Below are positions 43,137 through 51,383 of a stretch of DNA of 51,517 nt, piece after piece. A program made the translations under genes and the position numbers. Below the pieces are notes generated by a model. The model was not told where the DNA came from. It saw nothing but the letters and a program-made list of their open reading frames with translations, and did not search any database. The number at the start of each line of letters is the position of its first letter. Position 1 is the first letter of the stretch. The stretch spans positions 1-51,517 of the forward strand of contig CAIYDQ010000156.1 in the NCBI GenBank assembly GCA_903925075.1, read 5' to 3'. The DNA comes from an uncultured Geobacter sp. GTDB taxonomy: Bacteria > Desulfobacterota > Desulfuromonadia > Geobacterales > Geobacteraceae.

Positions 43137-43179
43137 GCGCCTGACCGGTCGGCTATTGCTGCCGGCCAGGCGCTTTTTT
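43137..43179 (+). terminator. Intrinsic terminator after pstS2
   Basis: GCGCCTGACCGG pairs with CCGGCCAGGCGC (one mismatch) and is followed by TTTTTT. Confidence 0.85.
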
Positions 43180-43212
43180 GTGCGGCCAGGCAGCGCCAAC
43201 GGCAGGGACATC

Positions 43213-43371
43213 ATGGCTATAATCCGGGGTGTGTGGAAGGTGTTGAGAGCGGTGGGCCTGCTGGCGCTGCTGACTTGTCTGGTGAGCGCTGTGCTGATCG
43301 CTTCCTGTCTGGCGAGCCTGTTGTCGGGAGGCGGGATGGCGGCGCGCGGAAGAGTTCGCCTTGGCGCCTGA
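43213..43371 (+). CDS. Possible small single-TM protein
   Basis: 52 residues with one hydrophobic segment of about 22 residues near the middle (VGLLALLTCLVSAVLIASCL). CAGGGA lies upstream. It lies just after the pstS2 terminator and may be spurious. Confidence 0.25.
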   Translation: MAIIRGVWKVLRAVGLLALLTCLVSAVLIASCLASLLSGGGMAARGRVRLGA

Positions 43372-43394
43372 CGGTTGTCGAGGGGAAGGCGTTG

Positions 43395-43700
43395 TTAAAA
43401 GACTCTCCGCAAGAGAGCGTAAACCCTCCGCGAATTGTGAGTCGCTTGACATCTCAGCGCGAGCCTCGGCTGCAGATGGATTTGACGCCTCAGTTCGGAG
43501 GCGGTTTCCGAAGCTGACTGCGAGCTATCAACCGCGGCAGGGAAGCCGCCATAGTTGTCGGCCGATGCTTGCGTAAGGTCGGCGCCGCACGCCAACGGAT
43601 TCCTGATCGGTGCTGCCGGCCTGCGGACGTATACGAGGCGTCGGAACCTCCCCTCGATGATCACACCTCCTGGTACCCACTCGATGATTTTCTGCGACAT
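43395..43700 (-). CDS. Small orphan protein, putative sigma-54-controlled target
   Basis: 101 residues, starting MSQKIIEWVPGGVIIEGRF, behind GGAGGACGCC at ideal spacing on the minus strand. I do not recognise the family. The second half is low-similarity and may not be conserved. Upstream on the same strand lie a -24/-12 promoter (GG-N10-GC) and three TGTCC-N6-GGACA palindromes, so expression is probably controlled by the NtrC-type regulator next door. A frame 144 bp longer has no ribosome site. Confidence 0.45.
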   Translation of the reverse strand: MSQKIIEWVPGGVIIEGRFRRLVYVRRPAAPIRNPLACGADLTQASADNYGGFPAAVDSSQSASETASELRRQIHLQPRLALRCQATHNSRRVYALLRRVF

Positions 43701-43741
43701 GGCGTCCTCCTGAAACACAACGATAATTGAACCTCCTCGTC

Positions 43742-43757
43742 TGTCCTCGACGGGACA
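43742..43757. promoter_or_regulatory. TGTCC-N6-GGACA palindrome in the 5' leader
   Basis: TGTCCTCGACGGGACA, with flanking C and G extending the arms to 6 bp. It falls between the sigma-54 promoter and the start codon of the small gene, about 25-40 bp into the transcript. Same form as the two sites at 44018-44052. Confidence 0.6.
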
Positions 43758-43792
43758 GTTCGCCCCCGTTGCGCCTACCTTCACCATACCCC

Positions 43793-43810
43793 TAGCGATT
43801 TTCGTGCCGT
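43793..43810 (-). promoter_or_regulatory. Sigma-54 promoter of the small orphan gene
   Basis: On the minus strand CGGCACGAAAATCGCT: GG (43808-43807), exactly 10 bp, then GC (43796-43795), with the GGCACG core. It predicts a start near 43783, giving a leader of about 83 nt. Confidence 0.55.
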
Positions 43811-44017
43811 AAGAAATATCCGGAACCGCCGCTCTGCGCCGCAAGGGTGCAAAGGGCGCGAAAAAAGGCGGAAAAGCGATAAAACGCCCGCACCCGAACC
43901 AATCAGGTCAGGGAGTTACCGGAAAACGCCTCCCTTTTCCCGGCGTGCTTGGCGTCGTTGCGGTGCCGGCTATTTTTCGGGGTTGTTGGAGCGTCGCCTG
44001 TCGGTCGCGGGAAAGAA

Positions 44018-44052
44018 TGTCCGAAACGGGACGCCTTGTCCCGAATGGGACA
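44018..44052. promoter_or_regulatory. Two enhancer-like TGTCC-N6-GGAC(A) sites
   Basis: TGTCCGAAACGGGACG (44018-44033) and TGTCCCGAATGGGACA (44037-44052), 19 bp apart, the second a perfect palindrome. They lie about 60 bp after the end of the regulator gene and 235-270 bp upstream of the sigma-54 start site, a normal distance for NtrC-type enhancers. Confidence 0.62.
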
Positions 44053-44108
44053 GTGGGGACGCGCGCGGGAGCGGCGGGTGGGGAGGAGGGGGGAAGCGGG
44101 GGGCTTAG

Positions 44109-45476
44109 TCAGTAGAACAGCTTGCGGGAGGCTTTCAACAGGCGCGCCGCGCTGGATTTGTTGCCGTCGCACTGCTCCAGTGCCCACTCCAGCAGTTGCT
44201 CCGTGACGGCGCTCAGCGAAAAATCCGCGCGCGAGAAGTTGAAACTGAAGGCGATCCGGTCCTGCGCGGGGTCCAGCACGGTCGAGCACTGCACTGCCGA
44301 GCACTGCTTCAGGCGCAGGTGTTCCGGCCGGATCAGATCGCCGCTGCTGACGATGGCGGCATATTCAAGCTGGTTGCGCAGTTCCCGCACGTTGCCGGGC
44401 CAGTCATGGGACATCAACAGATCGAGGGCCGCCGTGGAGATGCCCGGCAACGGTTTCCCCTGGTGCTGCCGGAAGTGGCCGAGAAACTGTTCGGCAAGCT
44501 CCGGGATGTCCTCGCGACGCTCCCGCAAGGGCGGGATGGTCACGGGAAAGATGTTGAGCCGATGGTAGAGGTCGAGCCGGAAGGTCCCTTGTTGGCAGCA
44601 GTCGTCCAGGTTGCGGTGGGTGGCGACGATGATCCTGAAATCGGCGGTCACCTTGCGGTCGGAACCTACCTTCTCGTAGGTCCGCTCCTCAAGCAGGCGC
44701 AGCAGCTTTGGTTGCAGCGACAGCGGCATGTCGCCGATCTCGTCCAGGAACAGCGTTCCCCCGTTTGCCCGGCTGCATTTTCCCTCTCGTTCGCGATCGG
44801 CGCCGGTAAAGGCGCCCTTCACGTGGCCGAACAACTCGCTTTCCAAAAGCGTTTCCGGGATGGCGGCGCAGTTGACCGCCACGAAGCTGGTCATGTTCTC
44901 GCCTGAAGCGATGTGGATAGCCTGCGCCAGGACCTCTTTGCCGACTCCGCTCTCGCCGTAGATGGCGACCGTGGTGCGGGGGGAGGCGGCGACCTGCCGC
45001 GCCGCCGCCAGAGTTCCCTTCATGGCTTGCGAACTGCTGGTGATGTTCTGAAAACTGAATTTCTCCCGCTCGCAATCCAGCATCCGATCGTAACTGACCC
45101 GCAATTGGGCATGTTCCAGCAGCCGTTTTACCACCAACAACAGCTCCACCCGGTTGAGCGGCTTCAGCAGGTAGTCGTCGGCTCCTTCTCTCATGGCGGC
45201 CACCGCGCTGTCGACGCTGCCGTGGGCGGTGACCAGCACGAAGGGGAGCTGCGGATGGCGACCGCGCACCCGGTGCAGCAAGGCCACCCCATCCATCTGC
45301 GGCATGACCATGTCGGAGAGCACCAGGTCGAAGCCGCCGTTCTCCAGTTCAGCCAGGGCCTCGTTCGCGCCGGGGACGCAGGTCGCGCGGTATCCGGCAT
45401 CGTCAAGGTATCCCTTGATCATGAAACGGAAACTCTGCTTGTCGTCCACCACCAGTATCCGTTGCCCGCCGCTCAT
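44109..45476 (-). CDS. NtrC-family sigma-54-dependent response regulator
   Basis: 455 residues. The receiver (1-120) has D55 (LVLSDMVMPQMD). The AAA+ domain (about 135-365) shows GESGVGKEVLAQAIH (Walker A), the sigma-54 contact loop GAFTGAD and LFLDEIGDM (Walker B). The Fis-type HTH ends at SSAARLLKASRKLFY, a few residues short of most relatives. The start at 45476 overlaps the kinase stop by 4 bp (ATGA). It probably binds the TGTCC-N6-GGACA sites downstream and activates the small gene. Confidence 0.9.
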   Translation of the reverse strand: MSGGQRILVVDDKQSFRFMIKGYLDDAGYRATCVPGANEALAELENGGFDLVLSDMVMPQMDGVALLHRVRGRHPQLPFVLVTAHGSVDSAVAAMREGADDYLLKPLNRVELLLVVKRLLEHAQLRVSYDRMLDCEREKFSFQNITSSSQAMKGTLAAARQVAASPRTTVAIYGESGVGKEVLAQAIHIASGENMTSFVAVNCAAIPETLLESELFGHVKGAFTGADREREGKCSRANGGTLFLDEIGDMPLSLQPKLLRLLEERTYEKVGSDRKVTADFRIIVATHRNLDDCCQQGTFRLDLYHRLNIFPVTIPPLRERREDIPELAEQFLGHFRQHQGKPLPGISTAALDLLMSHDWPGNVRELRNQLEYAAIVSSGDLIRPEHLRLKQCSAVQCSTVLDPAQDRIAFSFNFSRADFSLSAVTEQLLEWALEQCDGNKSSAARLLKASRKLFY

Positions 45477-47947
45477 GACTCGTCCTCCCTCGACGCTTGC
45501 GCCATGCCGACTTGACGCGCGGTCCGCAGCTGTTCCATCACCGCTCGCAAGCGTTCGGGCCGGGCGCTTTGAGCGTTCAGCTGCAGCCACTGCGCCAGCG
45601 AGGCCGGTTCCCGGTTTGCCAGGTGTCCGCAGAGCCCCTTCAGGGCGTGCGCGGCCCGCTGCACGCCGTCGCGGTCGTCGCGCTCCAGGACCTCCCGCAG
45701 GCTGTGCAACTCCTCGTCGATATCCTGGAGCAGCATCTCTTTGTACTGCCGCGCGCGTTCCGTATCGTGCCCCAGGTCCGCGCAGGTGGGTTCGTTCAGC
45801 AACAGCTCCTCGTCCGGCGACGATCTCAGCGGCCCCTTGCAGTAGGGAGCCACCGCCAGGGCCAACAGTTCCGGGATGATCGGTTTCGCCAGTACCGAAT
45901 CGATGCCGGCGGCCAGGCAGGCGTCGCGGGTGGCCTTGTCGACGTCGGCGGTTATGGCGATGATCGGCACCGGCGTCTCGGAGCGTTCGCGTTCACTGCC
46001 TCTGATCCGGCGGGCGACTTCGATGCCGTCGATGCCGGGCATGCGGATGTCAAGCAGCAGCAGGTCGAAACGCTGCCGCTCCAGGAACTGCAGGGCCTGT
46101 CGACCGTCCTTAGCCAGCACGACCCGCTGGCCCCAGGACGAGAGCATATCCCCGAGCAGGCGGCGGCTGAATCCGTTGTCCTCGACGACCAAGACCGCGC
46201 TTGGAGCCAGGTTGGTCAGCGTCGCCGGCGGATCGTCCGGCGCCGGATCGGTTTCCCGAAGCGGCAGCTCGACGGTGAAGCAGCTCCCCGCGCCTTCCCG
46301 GCTGTCGACGCCGATGCTCCCCTTCATCATAGTCACCAGGCTGTGGACGATGGCCAGCCCGAGACCGGTGCCGCCGAATTTGCGGTTGATGGTAGGGTCG
46401 AGTTGGCGGAAAGGTTGGAAGAGCAGCGAGCGGCTGTTTTCCGCGATGCCGATGCCGGTGTCGCGCACCTCGAAGCGAATCAGCGGATCCCCCTCTTCCC
46501 CGGTTCGATCGAGCAGGGTTACGGCGCAGGAGACCGTGCCGCTCTCGGTAAACTTGACGGCGTTGGAAAGCAGGTTGGTCAGGATCTGGCGCAGGCGGAC
46601 CGGATCGCCGAGGACCCAGCGGGGTAGCTGATCGGCCACCGTGACCCGGAACGCCAAGTTCTTCCGGTCCGCCAGGGGGCTATACTGTTCTTCCAGGCCG
46701 GCAACGAGCTGCCCCAGATCGAACGGCAGGTTCTCAAGCTCCATGCGCCCCGCCTCGATCTTGCTCATGTCCAGGATGCCGTTCACCAGTTCCATCAGGG
46801 CCCGGGACGATTGTTCCAGGATGCCGAGATACTGATCGATCTTGACGGGATCGGTAGCCTTGCGAGCCATGCTGCTGAAACCGACCAGGGCGTTTAGCGG
46901 CGTGCGGATCTCGTGGCTCATCACGGCCAGGAATTGACTCTTGGCCTTATTGGCCTCTTCCGCGGCGGCTTTGGCCTGGCGGGATTTCTCTTCTACCAGC
47001 TTGCGTTCGGTTATTTCCCGGGTTATGCCGTGGAAACCGGTGACCGTACCGTTCGCGTCGCGCTCGGGGGTGGAGTTTATTTCCGCCCACAACCATCTGC
47101 CGTCCTTGCAGCGGTGCCGCGCCTCGAAGGTCAACGTGCCGGTCCGAGTCCCGCGCCGTTCCGCGTCGTGCCTTAGCAGGGCCATTTTCTTGAGCGAAGC
47201 TATCCCGTCCTCGTCGAACATTTCGAAGACATGGCTGCCAATCACTTCCTCGGCCTGGTAGCCGCGCAGCCGCTCGTCGGCCGGGCTCACGTAGGTGAAG
47301 CGATAATCCCGGTCCAGCTTCCAGACCACGTCCGAGGCGTCTTCGGTCAGCAGTCGGTAGTAGGTCTCGCTTTCCCGCAGGGACTGCACGGCCTGTCTGT
47401 GCTCCGCGATCTCTTTCGCCAGTTCTTCGTTGGTCCGTTGCAGCTTCTCGTTGGCGTCGGAGAGTTGAGCGGTCCGTTCGGCGATCTGCTCTTCCAGGAT
47501 CTGGTTGCGCTCCACCAGTTCCTGCAACGGATAGACCTCACCCTCGCGCACCATGTAGTACGGAATGGATATGCTGCTGTGCGCTATCTTCCAGTCCGCC
47601 GATTCCTTGTGGAAAATCAGCACCAGGCGGACCGTCTCGCGCGACAGGAAGTGGTCTTTGATGGGAAGTTGGATGTTGAAAAAGCTGGTGGCGACGGCGA
47701 CCGTGTCGGCCAGCGATTGGATGGAAAAATCCTTGAGCTCGATATGCAGCGGATCCTTAACCTGGTCGAAGTCCTGGCGGGTAATGGCGACCCACGCTTC
47801 CCTGTCCTTGACCAGAAAATCGCCGCCGCCGGTAAAGCCTGAAAAGTCGTCGCTGAAATGGGCGGTGAGCCGGTCGTCGCGCGCCGCGTACATGCGCAGA
47901 TAGTCGTCAAGCAGTTGCCGGATTTTTTGATGGTCGCTTGCATTCAT
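45473..47947 (-). CDS. Hybrid histidine kinase with N-terminal NTF2/SnoaL-like sensor
   Basis: 824-residue soluble protein. An N-terminal SnoaL/NTF2-like alpha+beta domain (about 1-135) is followed by a coiled coil (140-205), PAS (210-325), HisKA with H345 (MSHEIRTPLNAL), HATPase (NLLSNAVKFT, DTGIGIAENS and GGTGLGLAIVHSL), receiver with D633 (LLLLDIRMPGID) and an Hpt domain with H767 (HALKGLCGHL). No TM segment. The NTF2-like sensor suggests a small cytosolic ligand. It is the first gene of the pair, coupled to the regulator. Confidence 0.9.
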   Translation of the reverse strand: MNASDHQKIRQLLDDYLRMYAARDDRLTAHFSDDFSGFTGGGDFLVKDREAWVAITRQDFDQVKDPLHIELKDFSIQSLADTVAVATSFFNIQLPIKDHFLSRETVRLVLIFHKESADWKIAHSSISIPYYMVREGEVYPLQELVERNQILEEQIAERTAQLSDANEKLQRTNEELAKEIAEHRQAVQSLRESETYYRLLTEDASDVVWKLDRDYRFTYVSPADERLRGYQAEEVIGSHVFEMFDEDGIASLKKMALLRHDAERRGTRTGTLTFEARHRCKDGRWLWAEINSTPERDANGTVTGFHGITREITERKLVEEKSRQAKAAAEEANKAKSQFLAVMSHEIRTPLNALVGFSSMARKATDPVKIDQYLGILEQSSRALMELVNGILDMSKIEAGRMELENLPFDLGQLVAGLEEQYSPLADRKNLAFRVTVADQLPRWVLGDPVRLRQILTNLLSNAVKFTESGTVSCAVTLLDRTGEEGDPLIRFEVRDTGIGIAENSRSLLFQPFRQLDPTINRKFGGTGLGLAIVHSLVTMMKGSIGVDSREGAGSCFTVELPLRETDPAPDDPPATLTNLAPSAVLVVEDNGFSRRLLGDMLSSWGQRVVLAKDGRQALQFLERQRFDLLLLDIRMPGIDGIEVARRIRGSERERSETPVPIIAITADVDKATRDACLAAGIDSVLAKPIIPELLALAVAPYCKGPLRSSPDEELLLNEPTCADLGHDTERARQYKEMLLQDIDEELHSLREVLERDDRDGVQRAAHALKGLCGHLANREPASLAQWLQLNAQSARPERLRAVMEQLRTARQVGMAQASREDES

Positions 47948-48044
47948 TGGGGTAAGGGTGATGGCTCTCTCGCTTCACGGGAAGGGGCGTCTTTTCGAGC
48001 GGATAGTACATGAGAACCACATGCGTGTAAAGAAAACGCGGTTA

Positions 48045-49454
48045 TCAAAGGCCGGCCGCCGCTGCGGCGCCGGCGTCGCCTGCCCGATAGGCGTCGGCCA
48101 GGACCTCCATCGGGTGGAAAACTGGATAAGGCAAGGCATGACGGAACTGCAGCCGGCAGCTCATGCAGTCGGTGACGATCGCCTCAGGGGCCTCCCCTTC
48201 GATTTTGGCGAACAGGCCTTGTCCCACGGCCAGAGATTTGTCGTGGAACCGCGCCTTCATGCCGAAATTGCCGCCCATGCCGCAACAACTCTCCCCGCCG
48301 ACCGGCTCGACCGCCAGCCCGGGAATCTGCGCCATCAGCTCAAGGTAAGGCCGCCCAATCTGCAACTCGCGCTGGTGGCAGGGGGCGAAGTACACCATGC
48401 GCCGGTTCACGGCGGCCAAGCCGCCGTCGAAACGCCCCTCAACATGGAGGCGGGCCAGGTACTCGCCGGCATCGAAGACCTGCTCGGAGAGTCGCAGGCG
48501 CCTCATCGCTGGGAGCGAGGAGAAACAGCCGTCGTCCTTCAAGATCCGCTGGTAGGTTGCCTTTCTAAGTACCCGGAACTTGCCGGCTCCCTGGCTGGGG
48601 TTGGGCACGACGATTTCATCCTCGCCGGCATGTACCGATTGCTGGTAGGCCTCCGAATAGTGAGCCCTTTCCTTTAATAGCGTCCGCAAGTAATAGCCGC
48701 AGGTGGGGCAGGAGCAAACAACATCGTCGCCAGCCTCGATCGCCAGCAGCAACGAATCCATGTTGTAGCGCGTCCGCTGCAAGGCGGCGTCAATCTCCCC
48801 CTCGACCAGATGCGGCATGCCGCAACACTGCTGCTGCGGGACATATACCGCCACTCCGTTTCGCTGCAAAACCTCGACCACGGCCCGTCCCACCTGCGGA
48901 AACAAGTAGCCCGCAGTGCAGCCGGCAAAATAAGCCACCTGGCGAGCGCCCTTTTTTCTGCCGGTTAGCCCCTGGCGCGCGGCCCAGCGGAAAAAGCTCT
49001 CCTTCGGAAACACAGGCAACTGCCGCTCCGGATGCAGTCGGCAGGCCTTTCGCAACAGCGCTCCCCCAAGCGAGCTTTTTTGCATGGCGTTGACCAAGCG
49101 GGGAAAAGAGCCGCAGATCCGGGCCAGGCGCGGCACGTCAGTCAGCAGGCGAACCGCCGGCGGCAGCCCCTCGCTTTTCACATACAAACTCTTGGCCTTC
49201 ATGATATCCGCGGGGACTCTGGGGCAGGGGCAGAGGCCGCAGAGGGTGCAGAGTTCGACCAGGCCGCGCAACCGGGCGTCGTCGATGGCGATGCCGGTCT
49301 CTTTTTCCCGATCCCACAGCCGGTACAGTTCCGGGAAGAAGACGCATTCCAGATCCATCAAGGTGCGGCAGGTGTCGCAGTCGGCGCACAAATCCACCAC
49401 CCCGCGGATAATCCGTTGCGGCGTGCCGCTCTCAGCCATGTTGTCTGCAACCAT
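48045..49454 (-). CDS. GlpC-like Fe-S oxidoreductase (two 4Fe-4S, two CCG domains)
   Basis: 469 residues. Two Cys clusters near the N-terminus (CADCDTC...C and CTLCGLCPCP) bind 4Fe-4S. CCG-type domains follow with AGCTAGYLFPQVGRA, QQQCCGMP, CPTCGYY, APCHQREL and GESCCGMGG. The layout matches GlpC and related electron-transfer subunits of the LutA/HdrB kind. The start at 49454 has GAGAGGA upstream; a TTG two codons earlier is possible. No dehydrogenase partner is adjacent, so the electron donor is unknown. Confidence 0.82.
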   Translation of the reverse strand: MVADNMAESGTPQRIIRGVVDLCADCDTCRTLMDLECVFFPELYRLWDREKETGIAIDDARLRGLVELCTLCGLCPCPRVPADIMKAKSLYVKSEGLPPAVRLLTDVPRLARICGSFPRLVNAMQKSSLGGALLRKACRLHPERQLPVFPKESFFRWAARQGLTGRKKGARQVAYFAGCTAGYLFPQVGRAVVEVLQRNGVAVYVPQQQCCGMPHLVEGEIDAALQRTRYNMDSLLLAIEAGDDVVCSCPTCGYYLRTLLKERAHYSEAYQQSVHAGEDEIVVPNPSQGAGKFRVLRKATYQRILKDDGCFSSLPAMRRLRLSEQVFDAGEYLARLHVEGRFDGGLAAVNRRMVYFAPCHQRELQIGRPYLELMAQIPGLAVEPVGGESCCGMGGNFGMKARFHDKSLAVGQGLFAKIEGEAPEAIVTDCMSCRLQFRHALPYPVFHPMEVLADAYRAGDAGAAAAAGL

Positions 49455-49663
49455 GTCCAAATCCTCTCACGAGCAAGCAAGCCACGCCGAATGGTCCTCC
49501 GGAGAAGTGGCTAAACGCCTTTTGCAGCGGCAGTTGCCAGCCAAGATATATGCGTGAATACAGCTCCGGTCAAGGACAAAAACGGGCGATTATTTCGCAA
49601 TATCAATGGACAGCCTAGCCGGAACGAGATATGGTAACGATGTTTGACGAATAAGGAGGAGAG

Positions 49664-50611
49664 ATGAGCGTGGAACGCAAGGCACTGGACGGTTTCGGGG
49701 CGGGATGCATGGTCGTGCTCTGTGTAGTGCTCGGACTGCATCAGGTGGCGATAAAAGCGGCCGCCCACGACATGGCGCCGACTCTGCAGATCGCCCTTCG
49801 TTCCGGCCTGAGCGCAATTTTGGTCTGCATAGCGATGATCTTGTACAAGGAGAAGTTTCACGTCAAGGGGACGCTCCCTGCCGGGGCTCTCGCCGGCGCC
49901 TTGTTCTCCGTGGAGTTCGTCATGGTGGCGGAGGGGCTGCGCTACACCTCCGCTTCCCACATGTCGGTCTTTCTCTATACGGCGCCTATTTTCACCTCCT
50001 TGAGCCTGCACTGGCTGCAGCCTTCCGAGCGCCTGCGTACCGTCCAGTGGCTGGGCATCTCGCTCGCCTTCGCCGGCATAGCGCTGGCGTTCGCCGGCGG
50101 CTCCCTGCACGCGGGATTCACGGCGCGGGTGCTCTGGGGGGATTTCCTGGCCCTCACGGCCGGCATGCTCTGGGCCGCCACCACCGTTTTGATCCGCTGC
50201 TCCAAGCTTTCCAGCGCGCCGCCGACCATGACGCTGCTCTATCAACTGGCGGCAGCCTTCGTCGTGCTGCTCTGCTATGCGCTCTTTTCCGGGCAGGCGA
50301 GCCATTTCACCATGACCGGCCTGGTCTGGGAGAGCGTGCTCTTTCAGGGCGTCATGGTCAGCTTCGCCGGATTCCTCGCCTGGTTTTCGCTGTTGCGGCG
50401 CTACAACGTCTCGCAACTGTCCGCGTTTTTGTTCCTTTCCCCGCTTTTCGGAGTCAGCTTCGGGGTGCTCCTGCTGCACGAGGCGATGGATCTTTTCTTC
50501 GTTGCCGGAGCAGTCCTGGTGCTGATGGGCATCACCCTGGTGAGCCGGCCCGCCAAGGTCAAGGCCGAGCCGGTGGCAGTCTTCGACGCCATGGCGCTCG
50601 ACGCCGATTAG
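49664..50611 (+). CDS. EamA/DMT-family transporter
   Basis: 315-residue inner-membrane protein with ten predicted TM helices in two EamA repeats (about 10-135 and 150-290). ALRSGLSAILVCIA, YTSASHMSVFLYTAPIFTSL and FLFLSPLFGVSFGVLLLHE are typical. The start follows AAGGAGGAG. The family exports metabolites or amino acids; the substrate is unknown. Confidence 0.85.
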   Translation: MSVERKALDGFGAGCMVVLCVVLGLHQVAIKAAAHDMAPTLQIALRSGLSAILVCIAMILYKEKFHVKGTLPAGALAGALFSVEFVMVAEGLRYTSASHMSVFLYTAPIFTSLSLHWLQPSERLRTVQWLGISLAFAGIALAFAGGSLHAGFTARVLWGDFLALTAGMLWAATTVLIRCSKLSSAPPTMTLLYQLAAAFVVLLCYALFSGQASHFTMTGLVWESVLFQGVMVSFAGFLAWFSLLRRYNVSQLSAFLFLSPLFGVSFGVLLLHEAMDLFFVAGAVLVLMGITLVSRPAKVKAEPVAVFDAMALDAD

Positions 50612-50734
50612 GAAGGAGACTTCTGCCTCATTTGAGGTATGGGTCGGCGCATACGGGGTGAATGATTGGTCTCGGCCCCCCGCGATCATGGCGCAAAGCT
50701 GCGGTTTTAGCGAATTCGCGTTCTTTTTTCAGGT

Positions 50735-50750
50735 TGGCACGGAGAGTGCT
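50735..50750 (+). promoter_or_regulatory. Sigma-54 promoter of the Lys/Ala-rich protein
   Basis: TGGCACGGAGAGTGCT: GG at 50736-50737, 10 bp, GC at 50748-50749; a good match to TGGCAC-N5-TTGC. The start codon follows about 45 bp after the predicted start site. Confidence 0.6.
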
Positions 50751-50804
50751 GTATGGAAAGGCAAGAAGTCAATCATACACTTAGAAAAGATCAGGAGATT
50801 CAAA

Positions 50805-51035
50805 ATGAAAAAAATCGTATCCTCCATCGTTGCCGCTCTCGTCGCCGTTGCTTTCGCTGGTGTTGTTTTCGCTGCTGACGCTGCACCTGCTGCTGCTCCG
50901 GCCGCTGAAGTGAAGAAAGAAGAAAAAGCTCCGGTCAAAAAAGCCAAGAAAGCAAAGAAAGCCAAAAAAGCCAAGAAAGCCGAGAAGAAGGAAGAAGCTG
51001 CTCCCGCCGCTCCGGCTGCTCCGGCTGCCAAGTAA
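50805..51035 (+). CDS. Small secreted Lys/Ala-rich protein
   Basis: 76 residues with a signal peptide ending in VFAAD. The mature part is a KKA repeat tract (KKAKKAKKAKKAKKAEKK) flanked by Ala/Pro stretches ending APAAK. The start follows CAGGAG. The strong positive charge suggests binding to polyanions, but I cannot name a function. Sigma-54 promoter and terminator enclose it as a single-gene unit. A longer in-frame start is not supported. Confidence 0.65.
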   Translation: MKKIVSSIVAALVAVAFAGVVFAADAAPAAAPAAEVKKEEKAPVKKAKKAKKAKKAKKAEKKEEAAPAAPAAPAAK

Positions 51036-51054
51036 TAGGCTCTTCATAGAGTTG

Positions 51055-51090
51055 AAAAAAGGCCGCATCTTCGGATGCGGCCTTTTTTTT
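51055..51090 (+). terminator. Intrinsic terminator after the Lys/Ala-rich gene
   Basis: AAAAAAGGCCGCATC-TTCG-GATGCGGCCTTTTTTTT, a strong hairpin with a T run. Confidence 0.94.
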
Positions 51091-51168
51091 TGTTTTCCCC
51101 GCGCAGCGGGCAAACGCGGCCTCTTGAATTGAGAACCTGTCGAACCGTCATTTGAAATCACCAGCCGT

Positions 51169-51373
51169 GAGTTCTCGTCATGAAAAAAGTTGGCAACGTG
51201 TCGGATCGAGAGTTCTCGTCATAAAAAAAGTTGGCAACATGTCGGATCGAGAGTTCTCGTCACAAAAAAAGTTGGGAACATGTCGGACCGTGAGTTCTCG
51301 TCATGAAAAAAGTTGGCAACGTGTCGGACCGAGAGTTCTCGTCATAAAAAAAGTTGGCAACATGTCGGGTCGT
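51169..51373. repeat. Five tandem 41-bp repeats
   Basis: Units starting GAGTTCTCGTCA begin at 51169, 51210, 51251, 51292 and 51333, each 41 bp. Each unit carries GTTCTCGTCA, an A-run of seven, AGTTGG(C/G)AAC and TGTCGG(A/G)(T/C)CG. Partial copies with TTTGAAAT flank both ends. They abut the IS256 end and are not coding (41 is not a multiple of three). Confidence 0.9.
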
Positions 51374-51383
51374 GATTTGAAAT

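Noticed and set aside
51169-51373. CRISPR array
   Set aside because: Units are tandem with no unique spacers and no cas genes in the window.
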